A DNA stretch of 64,000 bases, from the NCBI GenBank assembly GCA_018820855.1, contig JAHJNL010000077.1, positions 50,766-114,765 of the forward strand. The letters are read 5' to 3'. The DNA is from Pseudomonadota bacterium. Its GTDB lineage: Bacteria; Desulfobacterota; Desulfobulbia; Desulfobulbales; Desulfocapsaceae. Below, in pieces: positions 35,851 through 46,114 of this stretch (within the stretch, counting starts at the first letter, position 1; every line of letters begins with the position of its first letter). The notes beneath the pieces are model-generated. The model made no database searches. It saw only the letters and a program-made list of their open reading frames with translations, and had not been told where the DNA came from. The position numbers were made by a program, and so were the translations under genes.

Positions 35851-38727
35851 ATGGTTTTATATAAAAAAGTTTCAGGCAGTCTGTTTGCCTTTTGTCTTCT
35901 CGTTATTGTCTGTTTATTGCCGGGGGCATCGGTTGCGGAAGACTGCTTTTCCACAGTCTGGGCACATGAGAAAAGTGATCTGCAGCCTGACCCGTCCCTG
36001 GTATTCGGCAGGTTGGACAACGGCTTACGCTATGTACTCAAAAAAAATCAGGAACCCAAGAATCGGGTTGCCATATATCTTGGTATCCAGGCGGGCTCCC
36101 TCAATGAAAGCGATACGGAGCGGGGGTATGCCCATTTTCTTGAGCATATGCTTTTTAACGGCTCCATCCATTTCCCTCCCGGAAAGTTGGTAGAGTATTT
36201 TCAGTCCATCGGCATGAGTTTTGGCGGTGATATTAATGCCCACACCGGTTTTGACGAGACCGTTTTCGATGTTATCCTGCCTTCGGGCAGCAAAGAGGAC
36301 ATTGAACAGGGGCTGCTTGTCCTTTCCGACTATGCCCGGGGCGCTTTGTTGCTGGATGAAGAAGTCAAGCGGGAACTAGGTGTGATCCTTGCCGAGAAAC
36401 GGAGTCGAGATTCTGCAGGCTATCGAAGCCAAGTAAAGGAAATAGAATTTTCCATGAAGGGGACCCTGCTTCCGGAGCGGATGCCCATAGGCATCGTTGA
36501 AACTTTGGAAAAAACAGACCATGCAGCAATTAAGCGGTTTTATGATGCCTGGTACCGGCCGGAGAATATGGTCCTGGTGCTGGTTGGTGATTTTGAACCC
36601 GATACCGCCCGCGCCCTGGTGGAGAACCGATTTGCTCCTCTCGTTGGCTCGGGGCCGGTACCAACCTGTCCTGATCTTGGTCTGTTAGAACACAATGGAG
36701 CAGACTTTTATTATCATCACGAGTCTGAGATGGGAGTTACGGAGACAGCTATTGAAACCATGTGGAACCAGGAGCCGGAAAACGATTCGTTTGCTCTGCA
36801 GGTTGAAGATCTGCAGGAATATGTGGGGGCTAAGATTGTACAGTATCGTCTTGATGAATTGTCTCAGAAGAGTGAAACTCCCTTTAGTTCAGCTAAGATC
36901 TATTCGGGAGTCTTTCTTGACCGCATAGGGTACGGAGAGGTGAGCGCCAAAAGTGATCCGGAAAAATGGGAACAGAGCCTGAGTATCCTGGAAAATACTC
37001 TGCGGCAGGCCTTGCAGTTTGGTTTTACCGAAGAGGAACTGCAGCGGGTGAAAAAAGAAATGCTGGCTACCCTGGATTCCGATGTTCTTACCGCGAACAG
37101 TCGTGATTCCAAGGAACTGGCCTCTACTTTCATGCAGACTATAAACAACAACAGGGTGATACGGTCACCAGAGCAGGAAAAGGAACAATTTACCCCGGTT
37201 ATTGCCGCGATGCGACTTGATGAGGTGGAAACAGCTTTTCGCCGGGTGTGGCAGCATCCGGCACGTTTGGTGAAAGTGAATGGGAATGCCCTGATTTCTG
37301 CAACTGATCCTTTGACAACTGTGCAGAAGGTCTATCAGGCTGCAGTAGAACAGGAGGTGACCCCCTATCAAGCGGTGAGCCTTCTTGCTTTTCCCTACTT
37401 GCAACTGCAGGGACCTTCACAAGCGCCTGTCCGTGAGGAACAGTTTGTCGATATCGACAGCAAACGGCTCCTTTTTGCTAACGGTGTAGTCTTAAATCTG
37501 AAGAAAACGTCTTTTCAGGAAAATGAGGTGCAGCTTTCCGCAGATTTCGGGTTTGGCAAGTCAAGCGAACCCTTCCCCGGTCTTTCCCTGCTCACTGAAA
37601 CTGTGGTGAATAACTCAGGAACGGCAACCTTGAGCAAGGAAGATTTGGACAGGATTCTTGCCGGCAGCAGTGTGAAAATGCATTTCAAGATTGCTCCGGC
37701 AACATTTAGCTGGCAGGGAAAGGCGCTGAATAAAGATTTGGAGCTCCTTTGCCAGGTCTTGCAGAGCCTGCTCGTTGATCCGGGAGTAGATGAAGAGGCC
37801 TTTAAGGTAGGAATGGGCCGTCTTTCTCAAATGTATCAGGAAATGGCTGTTGATGTGAATGGGATGATGACGCTTTATGGGGAGTCCTTCCTGGCTGACG
37901 GAAATAAGTTTTTTGGTCTTCCTCCCTATGCGGAGTTTTCGGCATTAACAGTTGAGCAGATTGAAAAATGGTTATTGCCGGCAGCTCTTAACGATACCTT
38001 GGAGATCTCTCTTGTGGGTGATTTTGATGAAAAAGAGGTAGTGGCGCTGATGGAAAAATATTTCTCAGTTCTGCCAGCAAGGAGTGAACGAAAAGCCCCG
38101 GATATAATGGTTGATTTTCCTAAGGGAAAAAGTATAGCGCTTACTGTTCCTTCTTCCATAGACAAGGGGATGCTGATCATTGCCTGGAAGAGTGATGACT
38201 TTTGGGACATAACACGAACCAGGGGCCTGCATATGCTGGCAGAGATTTTTTCCGATAAACTGCGACAAGTGGTCCGGGAAAGATTGGGTGCTGCATATTC
38301 TCCTCAGGTTTTTAATCTTTCCAGTAGGATATATCAGGGTTACGGCGTGATGCAGACCAGATTAATTGTTGATCCCGGTCAGATCGAGGTGGTGAAAAAA
38401 GAGGTTATGGCCATTGCGAAAGAATTGTGGCAGGGAGAGATAACTTCTGAGGAGCTGGAGCGGGCAAAGAGCCCCATGTTAACAGCACTAAAAGATATGG
38501 TTCGCAATAATGATTACTGGCTGCAGTCAGTCCTGACACTTTCAAAAAGATATCCGCAGCAATTGGATTGGCCCACCACTATCCTTACTGGCTTTAGCCG
38601 CTTTACTGTTGAAGATATAAAGGCGTTAAGTCGTTCCTACCTGGACCCAAAACAGGCGGCTGTCATTACCGTGGTTCCGGAAAGGACAAATGGATCTGAT
38701 GCGTCCGTTAATACCGTCAGCCAATAA
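35851..38727 (+). CDS. Exported M16 (pitrilysin-type) zinc protease
   Basis: ATG 35851 is chosen because AGGAGGA lies just upstream; the frame opens at 35683. The 958-residue product has a signal peptide ending ASVAE, then the inverted zinc motif HFLEH (His95, Glu98, His99) followed by the distal Glu region (LAEKRSR). Two M16 halves fill the rest, with the second half lacking the zinc motif, as is normal for the fused type. It should act in the periplasm or envelope on short peptides. The usp gene converges with an 11-base overlap at the 3' end. Confidence 0.9.
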   Translation: MVLYKKVSGSLFAFCLLVIVCLLPGASVAEDCFSTVWAHEKSDLQPDPSLVFGRLDNGLRYVLKKNQEPKNRVAIYLGIQAGSLNESDTERGYAHFLEHMLFNGSIHFPPGKLVEYFQSIGMSFGGDINAHTGFDETVFDVILPSGSKEDIEQGLLVLSDYARGALLLDEEVKRELGVILAEKRSRDSAGYRSQVKEIEFSMKGTLLPERMPIGIVETLEKTDHAAIKRFYDAWYRPENMVLVLVGDFEPDTARALVENRFAPLVGSGPVPTCPDLGLLEHNGADFYYHHESEMGVTETAIETMWNQEPENDSFALQVEDLQEYVGAKIVQYRLDELSQKSETPFSSAKIYSGVFLDRIGYGEVSAKSDPEKWEQSLSILENTLRQALQFGFTEEELQRVKKEMLATLDSDVLTANSRDSKELASTFMQTINNNRVIRSPEQEKEQFTPVIAAMRLDEVETAFRRVWQHPARLVKVNGNALISATDPLTTVQKVYQAAVEQEVTPYQAVSLLAFPYLQLQGPSQAPVREEQFVDIDSKRLLFANGVVLNLKKTSFQENEVQLSADFGFGKSSEPFPGLSLLTETVVNNSGTATLSKEDLDRILAGSSVKMHFKIAPATFSWQGKALNKDLELLCQVLQSLLVDPGVDEEAFKVGMGRLSQMYQEMAVDVNGMMTLYGESFLADGNKFFGLPPYAEFSALTVEQIEKWLLPAALNDTLEISLVGDFDEKEVVALMEKYFSVLPARSERKAPDIMVDFPKGKSIALTVPSSIDKGMLIIAWKSDDFWDITRTRGLHMLAEIFSDKLRQVVRERLGAAYSPQVFNLSSRIYQGYGVMQTRLIVDPGQIEVVKKEVMAIAKELWQGEITSEELERAKSPMLTALKDMVRNNDYWLQSVLTLSKRYPQQLDWPTTILTGFSRFTVEDIKALSRSYLDPKQAAVITVVPERTNGSDASVNTVSQ

Positions 38728-39646
38728 TCCAGAGGGCGATGTTCTGAGCGCGTTTTATGGTCCTGGCTGAGACACCGCCGAAAAGGCCCTTGGCCATACC
38801 GCTTCCCCTGCGGCCCATGACGATGGTGCCGCAGTCCTCTCGCTTGGCCTCGCGGATAATTCCATGGGCCTCTTCCAGATCTGCAGCTTCCGGCAGGATG
38901 TGAATCTGTCTTGCCGGAATTCCTGCTTCTTTGAGGAGTGTGAGCGGACCCTCGAAGAGACAGCCTGTCCCGGAAAGATGGGCATCGCACCACTCTTTTT
39001 CCCATTTATGATAGAAATCTTCCGGTCTGCACTCTACCTTTTTGCCAAACAGGGCACTGCAGTGGAAGAGAAAAATTCGGATATCCTCTCTGTCTGAAAG
39101 AATATGGGCCAAGTGATCTATTGCCATGAGTGAGTGGAGAGACCCATCCAGAGGAACCAGGAAGTTTTTCGAATGGACTTCACCGTCGATGATCCAAAGG
39201 GGGGTGGAGTGGCATTTCCGGAAGAGGTTGGCCGAGACCGAACCCATGAGCATTTCACTGATACCATTTAAGCCGCGTCGACCCACAAGAATGGCGTCCG
39301 ACAAATCATTTTCCGCCTTTTGCTGTATAGTTGCGGCAATATTGTAGCCGGAAACCTCAACCGAGGTCTGGATGCGATCGCTGTCAATACCGTATCTGAT
39401 CAGTTTTTCACGGGCCTTGGTCAGGTAGCGCTTGCCTGTTTCTCCTTTTTTGTCCCGGCCGGATGTTTCCGGGAGCAGAGAATCTTTGGGGTCTGCCGAG
39501 GAGGGCATGATGGATGCTGCGGCTGTGACCCAGCTACAGAGGTGAAAGTTGATGTCAGGTTGTTTGGAAAAGAGGCCGGCAAGGTAGGAAAGGGCCTCAT
39601 CCGAATAGACGGAACCGTCAACAGCTACGAGAATTTCTTTCTGCAT
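38717..39646 (-). CDS. Tandem universal stress protein (UspA)
   Basis: 309 residues with two UspA domains (about 1-150 and 160-309). Both have the ATP-binding Gly motif: GRRGLNGISEMLMGSVS and GRRGSGMAKGLFGGVSA. The first domain starts EILVAVDGSVYSDEAL. Such tandem Usp proteins are stress- or energy-state sensors. Its 3' end overlaps the M16 gene by 11 bases. Confidence 0.92.
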   Translation of the reverse strand: MQKEILVAVDGSVYSDEALSYLAGLFSKQPDINFHLCSWVTAAASIMPSSADPKDSLLPETSGRDKKGETGKRYLTKAREKLIRYGIDSDRIQTSVEVSGYNIAATIQQKAENDLSDAILVGRRGLNGISEMLMGSVSANLFRKCHSTPLWIIDGEVHSKNFLVPLDGSLHSLMAIDHLAHILSDREDIRIFLFHCSALFGKKVECRPEDFYHKWEKEWCDAHLSGTGCLFEGPLTLLKEAGIPARQIHILPEAADLEEAHGIIREAKREDCGTIVMGRRGSGMAKGLFGGVSARTIKRAQNIALWIIG

Positions 39647-39825
39647 AATTCACCATGAGTATAAATAGTTAATTATACCTTAATAATAGAAAAAGTCAGC
39701 TCACAAAATCAAAATACAATTGGTAAGGTGGGATTTTATTAAGAAAAATCTTGCCCAAACCTTTTATCCCGGTCATACTGCAAAAATAAAAATGTGAATT
39801 GAAACTATTAGTTCTGGAGTGATGC

Positions 39826-40179
39826 ATGGTTTTACAATCCGATGACAGACGACAGTGTACACGGACTCCTTTCATGACGACGGTCCTGATCACTACCGGG
39901 TTGGCAGACTTGGAAGTAGAAGCGGACCTGCAAGATATCAGCATCAGCGGGATGTATGTTGAGCTGGAGCAAAAACTCCCTTTCGGCACGGTCTGTTCCA
40001 TCCAGATTCTCATCACGGGAAAACATAGCCGCCTGATCCTTGATGATATACAGGGAGAAGTGGTTCGTGAAGAGGAAGGGGGAGTGGCTATTCGTTTTAC
40101 CTCAAACATGGAATGGTTCGTGCTCTTTAAAATCTACACACAATATGCCAGAAATGGCTTCACTCCTAACGTTCGCTAG
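39826..40179 (+). CDS. PilZ-domain protein
   Basis: 117 residues forming one PilZ domain. The c-di-GMP-binding RxxxR region is DRRQCTRTPF and the second motif is DISISGMYVE. There is no other domain, so it would act by binding a partner. The large membrane protein downstream is convergent, and an HD-GYP regulator follows it, so a local c-di-GMP link is plausible but unproven. Confidence 0.85.
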   Translation: MVLQSDDRRQCTRTPFMTTVLITTGLADLEVEADLQDISISGMYVELEQKLPFGTVCSIQILITGKHSRLILDDIQGEVVREEEGGVAIRFTSNMEWFVLFKIYTQYARNGFTPNVR

Positions 40180-40440
40180 TCTATCCCTCTTTATCTGGAT
40201 CCTTTCTTATCAGGTGAATCAAAAAAAGTGATCATGTCCTGGAAAAGAAAGACGAAAATTAAGATAACCAGATAAACCGCTATTCAATCCCACATACTGT
40301 TTACTTCCCTTGCAGTATCGCTATCACAACTCTTATATTTCGTGCATATAATTCATACGTCTAGCGCAACAAAGCCAGGTTGTAAAGGATGAAACATTAT
40401 TTTGCTTCTCTCTTCTGTTATTTTTAGAGACAGCTTGCTG

Positions 40441-43400
40441 CTATGTTTTTTGTTGAGTCGGTTTTACAGGCTCCTGTTTTTTTGGTGGAGCAGTGCTTTG
40501 TGGTGCCGTCTTTTTTTCCGGAGCAGGCCTGGCAGGGGGAGATGCCGGTTTTGGGGCCTTGGCTATTATTTTCTTTTTAGGGGGCACTCTTTTCCAGGTG
40601 GCGGTGTCGCTGAAACAGTCCCATCCCCAGCGGAGCCACCTGAGGAGGGCAAAGGCTAGCCAGAGGGCCCAGAGCAGCATGCTGATACGATAGACCAGAA
40701 GGGGTACGGTAATGACCCAGGCCGTTGGCAGTATGGACGCATTTCTGTCCTGATACCAGCGCAGGGTGTGGCCACTGGAACCATTGCCTCCGATTTGCAT
40801 GTCCGGATGTCCGAGCAGACCTTGCTGGATAGCAAAGAACAGGGAACCAAGGGCTGCAAATGTAATCAGGACCAGCAGCACTTGCACGATATTGAAGGTG
40901 GTGATCTGAGAGATTTCACCACCTTTAGTTTTACGTAATCCCAGGAGAATGAGCCAGATGACCACTATGGCGGCCAGCGGTGCCGGAATCTGGCTCAGTC
41001 CCAGGCTGAGGAGCAGCCACTGCAAGGTGGAAAGAGGAGTAAGTTTGATTCGTCCGAGTAACAGGGCAAAGAGGATGATCACCAGCAGTTCCCCCCAGAA
41101 AAGAACTGCCGGCCCGATGCGCGGTCCTCCTGCCAGGAGAATCCAGCGGGATGAGGGAACTGTCAGTTCAATGGATGTGTTGACGCTTTCCATCCCAAGA
41201 TCCACTGCTCGGGTGACAAACTTCAGGGGGACGTCTCGTTCACTGCGCCAGCTGATTTCTATATCCTGTTTACCGGGATGTACAGGGATGATGAGCCGGT
41301 TGTTTTCCAGTTGCAGGGGGAGCTCCTGATTATTGATCAAGGTTTTCTGCAGATTGATATCAGGAGGCAGGGTAATACTGTGACGCAGGCCGCGACTTGC
41401 TGTCAGGGAAAAGAAAAGAGAGACATCTGTTGCCCGCCAGCCAGGTTTGATTTGCATCAGGCTCCTGGTGATGGTCATGGTCGGACCAGCCACACCTTCG
41501 GGACGACTGACTTGCAGTTCCAGGGATTCCCCGGGATAGGGATGATATTCCGGATAGCGTTTACCGGCAGGATTTGTCTGATTGATTTCCGGAAAGCCTT
41601 GACTCCGGACATGCCAGATCGGGCTGACATCGAGAAACCAGACCTCTGTCCAGGAACTGGTTTCTGCTGCTGATAATGTCAGCTTATCCACAGGGTTCAT
41701 GGCGGAATGCCATTTGAAACTCTGCTGTTCCGGTCCCATGCTGATTCTGACGCGGTTGTCTTTGATATGCACTGAGTCTGTAGTGACCCGTTCCCCGGCA
41801 AGAAGGGGGAGCTCAAGGGTGATAACAGTATCGAGGCTGCGACGAATCACTCTGGTTGTTACACTCCATTCCAGGCCAAGATGGAGGGTGCGTTCCACCT
41901 GCACAAAGGCAGGAATATGGACACTGTTCGGGTCTCCTTTTTTTTCATTCTCATCTGCTGCCGCTGTCTCAATTCTGCTCAGGGTGATCTGTTTATCCAG
42001 CGCCCCGTTTTCACGGAGTCCACTCAATGTCCAGTCACTCAATTCCGCCTGTCCATGATGGGGTATCAGAGGGAAGCTGAGGGAGAGTTCGCTTGCGCCA
42101 TGCAGATCTTTTTTCAGCACCAGAAGATGGCTTCCCGGTTCGAGACGAATAAGAGTATTACCCTGGTTATTGAGGCGAAAGATTTCGGCCGGTCGGTTAT
42201 CAAGGAGGATCTGGTCAAAGAATCGGTTTTTCCCAGGAAGAGGAATAGCTCCGCGGACAAGGGAATCAATTCGCAGTTCCATCTGCATCAATTCCTTGTC
42301 GATCTTGATCAAACAGGAATTGATGGCCGCACAGTCCTCTCCGCATTCCGGCGGAGCAAGCAATCTCTCCTGCAGTTCCAGCAGGAGTTCGGGTGGCGGT
42401 ACCTCTGCTTTTGCCGGATGTGGGAAGGAAAGGAGGGCAGCGGGAAGCAGGAGAAAGAGAAGGATTGGTGCAACGCCTGCCGGTGCTGTCTGCCATTTGC
42501 CTTTCCCGGCAATCAGACATTGCCGCAGAAAGCCGGTGATGAGCAGGGCGAGGAGCAGTACCCTGATAAAGGAGAGGACTGTGTTGACTCTGGGCGAGAG
42601 TAAAATGAAGGTGATTTCCTGTTCGGGTTTGACCGGACCGTTCCAGGTCAGATTGAGTTTTTGCCAGGTCCAATCGGGTAGGCCGGGACCTGTCTGAATC
42701 AGAGCTTGTGGGTCGACCTGTATGCTTTGCGGGGGCTGCGGAACCGGTCGTGAACTGTAAAGTCCTTTTGCGGGAGCCTGCATTTCGGCCTTACGCATGA
42801 CAACAGAGGGTTGCCCTGCGGTCTCGGTTTCCATGAGCAGAGAATCCTCTTGCGGGGATGCTGCATCCATACGATAATCCTGGGTGATCCTGTGGTAACG
42901 GCCGTATTCCAGTTGGGGGTAGAGTCCGGTACGGATCTCATTGACCATGTAAGGAACGGAACTCACAATAATGGCGACCAGGAGGATCAGGCCACCTATT
43001 CGACTGATCCGTTCTCCGTTTTTAGCGGTGATAAGTTTTTGCAGGGCAAGCAGACCGAGCAATGGTAACCACAGAAAACGTGGTGCTCCGGGTTGATGAT
43101 AGGTGAGCACCAGGGTGAAGAGGGCAACAGTTCCCCAGCCCCAGCCGACAATCCTGCCGGTGGCCAGGCCAATGATTAAAACGAGAAAGATGTCGAGCAG
43201 GGTCCAGCGGTTCAGCCAAGTCGGGACTTGGTCAATGCCCGAGGCTGTGAGCAGGTTCCAGCCGGGAGGAAGATTTAATTCGCCGGAGAGCTTCTCAAAG
43301 GTATGAGTCCAACCCAGTGCCGGGAGAATAAGCTGTCCGTTGCTGACAGGTCGATCAAGTCGGGATTCAGCACTGACGGCAAGCATACCCTGACGGATTT

Positions 43401-44676
43401 CAACTCCTATCTCCTGCGAATCGGGGAGGATGGTGATCAGTCTGTTGTTGCCTTCCACTTCCACCTTGCCGAGGCTCTGCGCCGGATCTACATTGAGGCG
43501 CCATCCTCTGGTCATGGTTCCGGTAATAGTGTCAAGCACGGTGAGCCCGGTTCCTTTCTCATCCAGCCAGAATTTGCGTCGAAGCTGCAAACGGTTCGGG
43601 ACCGGAGAGGGGTTTCCCCGGTTTTTTTCGGTCAGGATCATCTGCTCACCGTTTTTGATCAGGTAGGCAGGAAAGTTTTTCCATTCCTCGGGGAGGGCAG
43701 TGCGTGATGGCTCCACAGGGGCAAGCCCTTCGATTTCAACCTGGCGTAAGTTAGGTTCTGCGGCAAAGACCCATATCTCATCATGAGGCCAGGGGCCGCT
43801 AATGGTACCAGTGGTCAGGTGTTTCGGAGAGAGGGGGGCAGTATTGCGAAGGGTCAGGTCAATCTGCCACTGACCCGGTCGCACCTGAAGCTGCAGTCTG
43901 CCGCTGCTGTCCAGACGCACCGGCAGAGGGGAACGGAGTTGCAGGGGGACAAAATCATCTCCGGTTGTAAGGCCCAGAGTGACCTCGCGCGGAGTGCCGG
44001 AAATAACGAGGAGGATGCGCAACTGTTGCCGCAGGGGGACTCCGTCTTCAATCTTGCGAAAGACCTGAATGGCCAGGCTTTCCTCTGACTCCTTTTTCTC
44101 CTTTCTTACGTGTTTGAACCAGAGTCTGCCTTGTTCGTCGAGCTGTAAGTCTGTTACTTTCTTCCCTTGGAGGGTAAGGCTGACAAGGCCGGTCTCTGAA
44201 GGAACAGGGAGGTACTCGGGGAGTTCTTTCCAGGAAAATTTTCCTGTCAGGAGCTGTTTTCCAGGATCGAGCCAGACTGCAGGCTGTCCCTGATATTCAA
44301 TCACCAAAACAGCCTTGCCGTTGACCTGAACCTCTTGAGGCCAGAACGGAGTTTTGCCGGGAAGAGAAACAAGGCTTCTGGTCTCAATAAACCACTCTTG
44401 CCTGAACTCAGCACCACTGTTACGAACATCAAAATCAAGGTGAGATGGCCAGGTGCAGTATCGTCTTGTCACCTCTGTTGTTTCCAGGGTGCACATTTTT
44501 TCTTCCTGTTCGTAGAGGACCCAGGGAATCCATTGTTGCAACTCGTCAGGAATTTTTGATTCCAGGGTCCGGGCTGTGCTGACACTCCCAGAGAAGAAAG
44601 TAAGGAGTAACAGGCCCAGGAGTGGGAGAATACGGGAAAGAAATAGACTATGAGCAGGAGCAGGTGTGTCGTGCAT
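40441..44676 (-). CDS. Giant membrane protein with apparent internal duplication
   Basis: 1411 residues. The N-terminus has a signal-like segment (about 13-35), then a large extracytoplasmic beta-rich region, a membrane cluster (about 490-600), another (700-755), a second soluble region with Cys pairs (CGEDC), a third cluster (about 1190-1340) and a Lys/Pro/Ala-rich tail (1360-1411). The two halves look related: LPGK plus a Phe near residues 107 and 809; EIWVFAAEP against EVWFLDVSP; and IGLATGRI against FALLLGRI at the start of the membrane clusters. I do not know the family. The flanking PilZ and HD-GYP genes suggest signalling-linked surface function. Confidence 0.75.
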   Translation of the reverse strand: MHDTPAPAHSLFLSRILPLLGLLLLTFFSGSVSTARTLESKIPDELQQWIPWVLYEQEEKMCTLETTEVTRRYCTWPSHLDFDVRNSGAEFRQEWFIETRSLVSLPGKTPFWPQEVQVNGKAVLVIEYQGQPAVWLDPGKQLLTGKFSWKELPEYLPVPSETGLVSLTLQGKKVTDLQLDEQGRLWFKHVRKEKKESEESLAIQVFRKIEDGVPLRQQLRILLVISGTPREVTLGLTTGDDFVPLQLRSPLPVRLDSSGRLQLQVRPGQWQIDLTLRNTAPLSPKHLTTGTISGPWPHDEIWVFAAEPNLRQVEIEGLAPVEPSRTALPEEWKNFPAYLIKNGEQMILTEKNRGNPSPVPNRLQLRRKFWLDEKGTGLTVLDTITGTMTRGWRLNVDPAQSLGKVEVEGNNRLITILPDSQEIGVEIRQGMLAVSAESRLDRPVSNGQLILPALGWTHTFEKLSGELNLPPGWNLLTASGIDQVPTWLNRWTLLDIFLVLIIGLATGRIVGWGWGTVALFTLVLTYHQPGAPRFLWLPLLGLLALQKLITAKNGERISRIGGLILLVAIIVSSVPYMVNEIRTGLYPQLEYGRYHRITQDYRMDAASPQEDSLLMETETAGQPSVVMRKAEMQAPAKGLYSSRPVPQPPQSIQVDPQALIQTGPGLPDWTWQKLNLTWNGPVKPEQEITFILLSPRVNTVLSFIRVLLLALLITGFLRQCLIAGKGKWQTAPAGVAPILLFLLLPAALLSFPHPAKAEVPPPELLLELQERLLAPPECGEDCAAINSCLIKIDKELMQMELRIDSLVRGAIPLPGKNRFFDQILLDNRPAEIFRLNNQGNTLIRLEPGSHLLVLKKDLHGASELSLSFPLIPHHGQAELSDWTLSGLRENGALDKQITLSRIETAAADENEKKGDPNSVHIPAFVQVERTLHLGLEWSVTTRVIRRSLDTVITLELPLLAGERVTTDSVHIKDNRVRISMGPEQQSFKWHSAMNPVDKLTLSAAETSSWTEVWFLDVSPIWHVRSQGFPEINQTNPAGKRYPEYHPYPGESLELQVSRPEGVAGPTMTITRSLMQIKPGWRATDVSLFFSLTASRGLRHSITLPPDINLQKTLINNQELPLQLENNRLIIPVHPGKQDIEISWRSERDVPLKFVTRAVDLGMESVNTSIELTVPSSRWILLAGGPRIGPAVLFWGELLVIILFALLLGRIKLTPLSTLQWLLLSLGLSQIPAPLAAIVVIWLILLGLRKTKGGEISQITTFNIVQVLLVLITFAALGSLFFAIQQGLLGHPDMQIGGNGSSGHTLRWYQDRNASILPTAWVITVPLLVYRISMLLWALWLAFALLRWLRWGWDCFSDTATWKRVPPKKKIIAKAPKPASPPARPAPEKKTAPQSTAPPKKQEPVKPTQQKT

Positions 44677-44887
44677 GAACGATACCCGTTTGTCTGGTTA
44701 GTGGATGGTGCCCAAGGTGAGAAATAATTGTTTCTTTAGTATAGTGAGGAAGAAATTGGTTTGTCAAATTTCCTTTTGCAATATGACACCGTTCTGGAAC
44801 AAGCCTTGACTTTTTTTAGTGTGTCACGCACTATAGTTTACTCTTAAGTATCTTAATCTCAATTCCCCCTTTAGCCAATATTTGTGC

Positions 44888-46012
44888 ATGAATCAAAAAT
44901 CACCAGCCATCCTGACCATTGATGACGAAAGTCTGATTAGAGAGTCGTTTCGCCTCTATCTGGAAGATTGTGGTTACCAGGTGCAGGAGGCTGAAAATGG
45001 GCGTGTTGGTCTAGATATGATTCATAAGAGTCTGCCTGATCTGGTGCTGCTGGATCTGAGAATGCCTGAGATCGATGGGCTTGATGTCCTGCAGGAGGTG
45101 CGGGAGAATTATCCTGATCTTCCCATCATCGTAATTTCCGGAACAGGGTTTATCGGTGATGCTGTGGAGGCCATGAAGCGAGGGGCATGGAGTTATCTGC
45201 TGAAGCCCATAGCTGACTTTAATACCCTGCGACATGCAGTGGAGCAATCCCTGGAAAAAGCCAGACTTATCGTAGAGAACCGGAATTGTCGAGAGAAACT
45301 GGAGGAAAAGCTTCGCTTGCGGGCGCAAGCTCTTGAACGCTCCAATCAGCTTTTGCGCGATACCAGAATGCAGGTCATTCTGCGCCTGGGGAAGGCAGCA
45401 GAATTTCGGGACAAGGGCACTGGCCGTCATGTCATCCGGGTAAGTTGTTATACTAAAATTCTGGCGAACTGTATGGGGTTCAGTGAGGAGGATGCTGATG
45501 TTATGGCCCTGGGCAGTGCTCTCCATGATGTGGGTAAGATCGGAATCAGTGATAGTATTCTGCTGAAACCCGGAAAGCTTTCTCCGGAAGAATGGGAGGA
45601 GATGAAGAAGCACTGTTTATATGGTAGAGACCTGCTCACTCCACTCAGTGTTGAGGATGAGGAGGGATTCACCAGCGAGGTGGGGGGCACTCTGGGAGGA
45701 ATTATTTCCGACTCGGATCTGTTGCAGATGTCAAGGGTTGTCGCCTATTCTCACCATGAACACTGGGATGGCTCTGGATATCCGCAGGGCTTGAAGGGCG
45801 ATGAGATCCCTGTCGTTGCCCGCATTGTGACAGCTGTGGATATCTATGATGCCATCGGCAGCAAACGTCCGTATAAGGCTCCCTATTGCGAAGAAAAGTG
45901 CCTGCAGATTATGCGTGAGGCCTCCGGCACGATCCTTGACCCAGAGGTAGTGAAAATTTTCTTTGACTCCCTTGATCTGCTTCAGCAGATCAAGGCCAAA
46001 TGGGCAGACTGA
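44888..46012 (+). CDS. HD-GYP response regulator (c-di-GMP phosphodiesterase type)
   Basis: ATG 44888 is chosen; a TTG two codons earlier is less likely. The 374-residue product has a receiver domain with phosphoacceptor Asp56, a coiled linker (about 125-160) and an HD-GYP domain: HDVGKIGI, SHHEHWDGSGYPQGLKG and RPYKAP. HD-GYP enzymes degrade c-di-GMP. The gene is transcribed away from the giant membrane protein with a 211-base gap. Confidence 0.93.
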   Translation: MNQKSPAILTIDDESLIRESFRLYLEDCGYQVQEAENGRVGLDMIHKSLPDLVLLDLRMPEIDGLDVLQEVRENYPDLPIIVISGTGFIGDAVEAMKRGAWSYLLKPIADFNTLRHAVEQSLEKARLIVENRNCREKLEEKLRLRAQALERSNQLLRDTRMQVILRLGKAAEFRDKGTGRHVIRVSCYTKILANCMGFSEEDADVMALGSALHDVGKIGISDSILLKPGKLSPEEWEEMKKHCLYGRDLLTPLSVEDEEGFTSEVGGTLGGIISDSDLLQMSRVVAYSHHEHWDGSGYPQGLKGDEIPVVARIVTAVDIYDAIGSKRPYKAPYCEEKCLQIMREASGTILDPEVVKIFFDSLDLLQQIKAKWAD

Positions 46013-46029
46013 TCTTGCCAGAAAGCTCT

Positions 46030-46079
46030 CAGCACCTCAGGTAAACGGAGCAAAAGATTACCCCTGAGCCAAGGTGCTG
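46030..46079. terminator. Hairpin between HD-GYP and cobI
   Basis: CAGCACCT (46030-46037) pairs with AGGTGCTG (46072-46079), with further pairing inside (CTCAGG...CCCTGAG type). It lies between convergent genes and is probably a terminator, although no U run is seen. Confidence 0.45.
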
Positions 46080-46114
46080 GGACCTCTGGTTGAACCTCCC
46101 AATCCGCCTGCTTT

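Noticed and set aside
44806..44837. Promoter of the HD-GYP gene (TTGACT and TATAGT)
   Set aside because: The spacer of about 20 bases is too long for a sound call.
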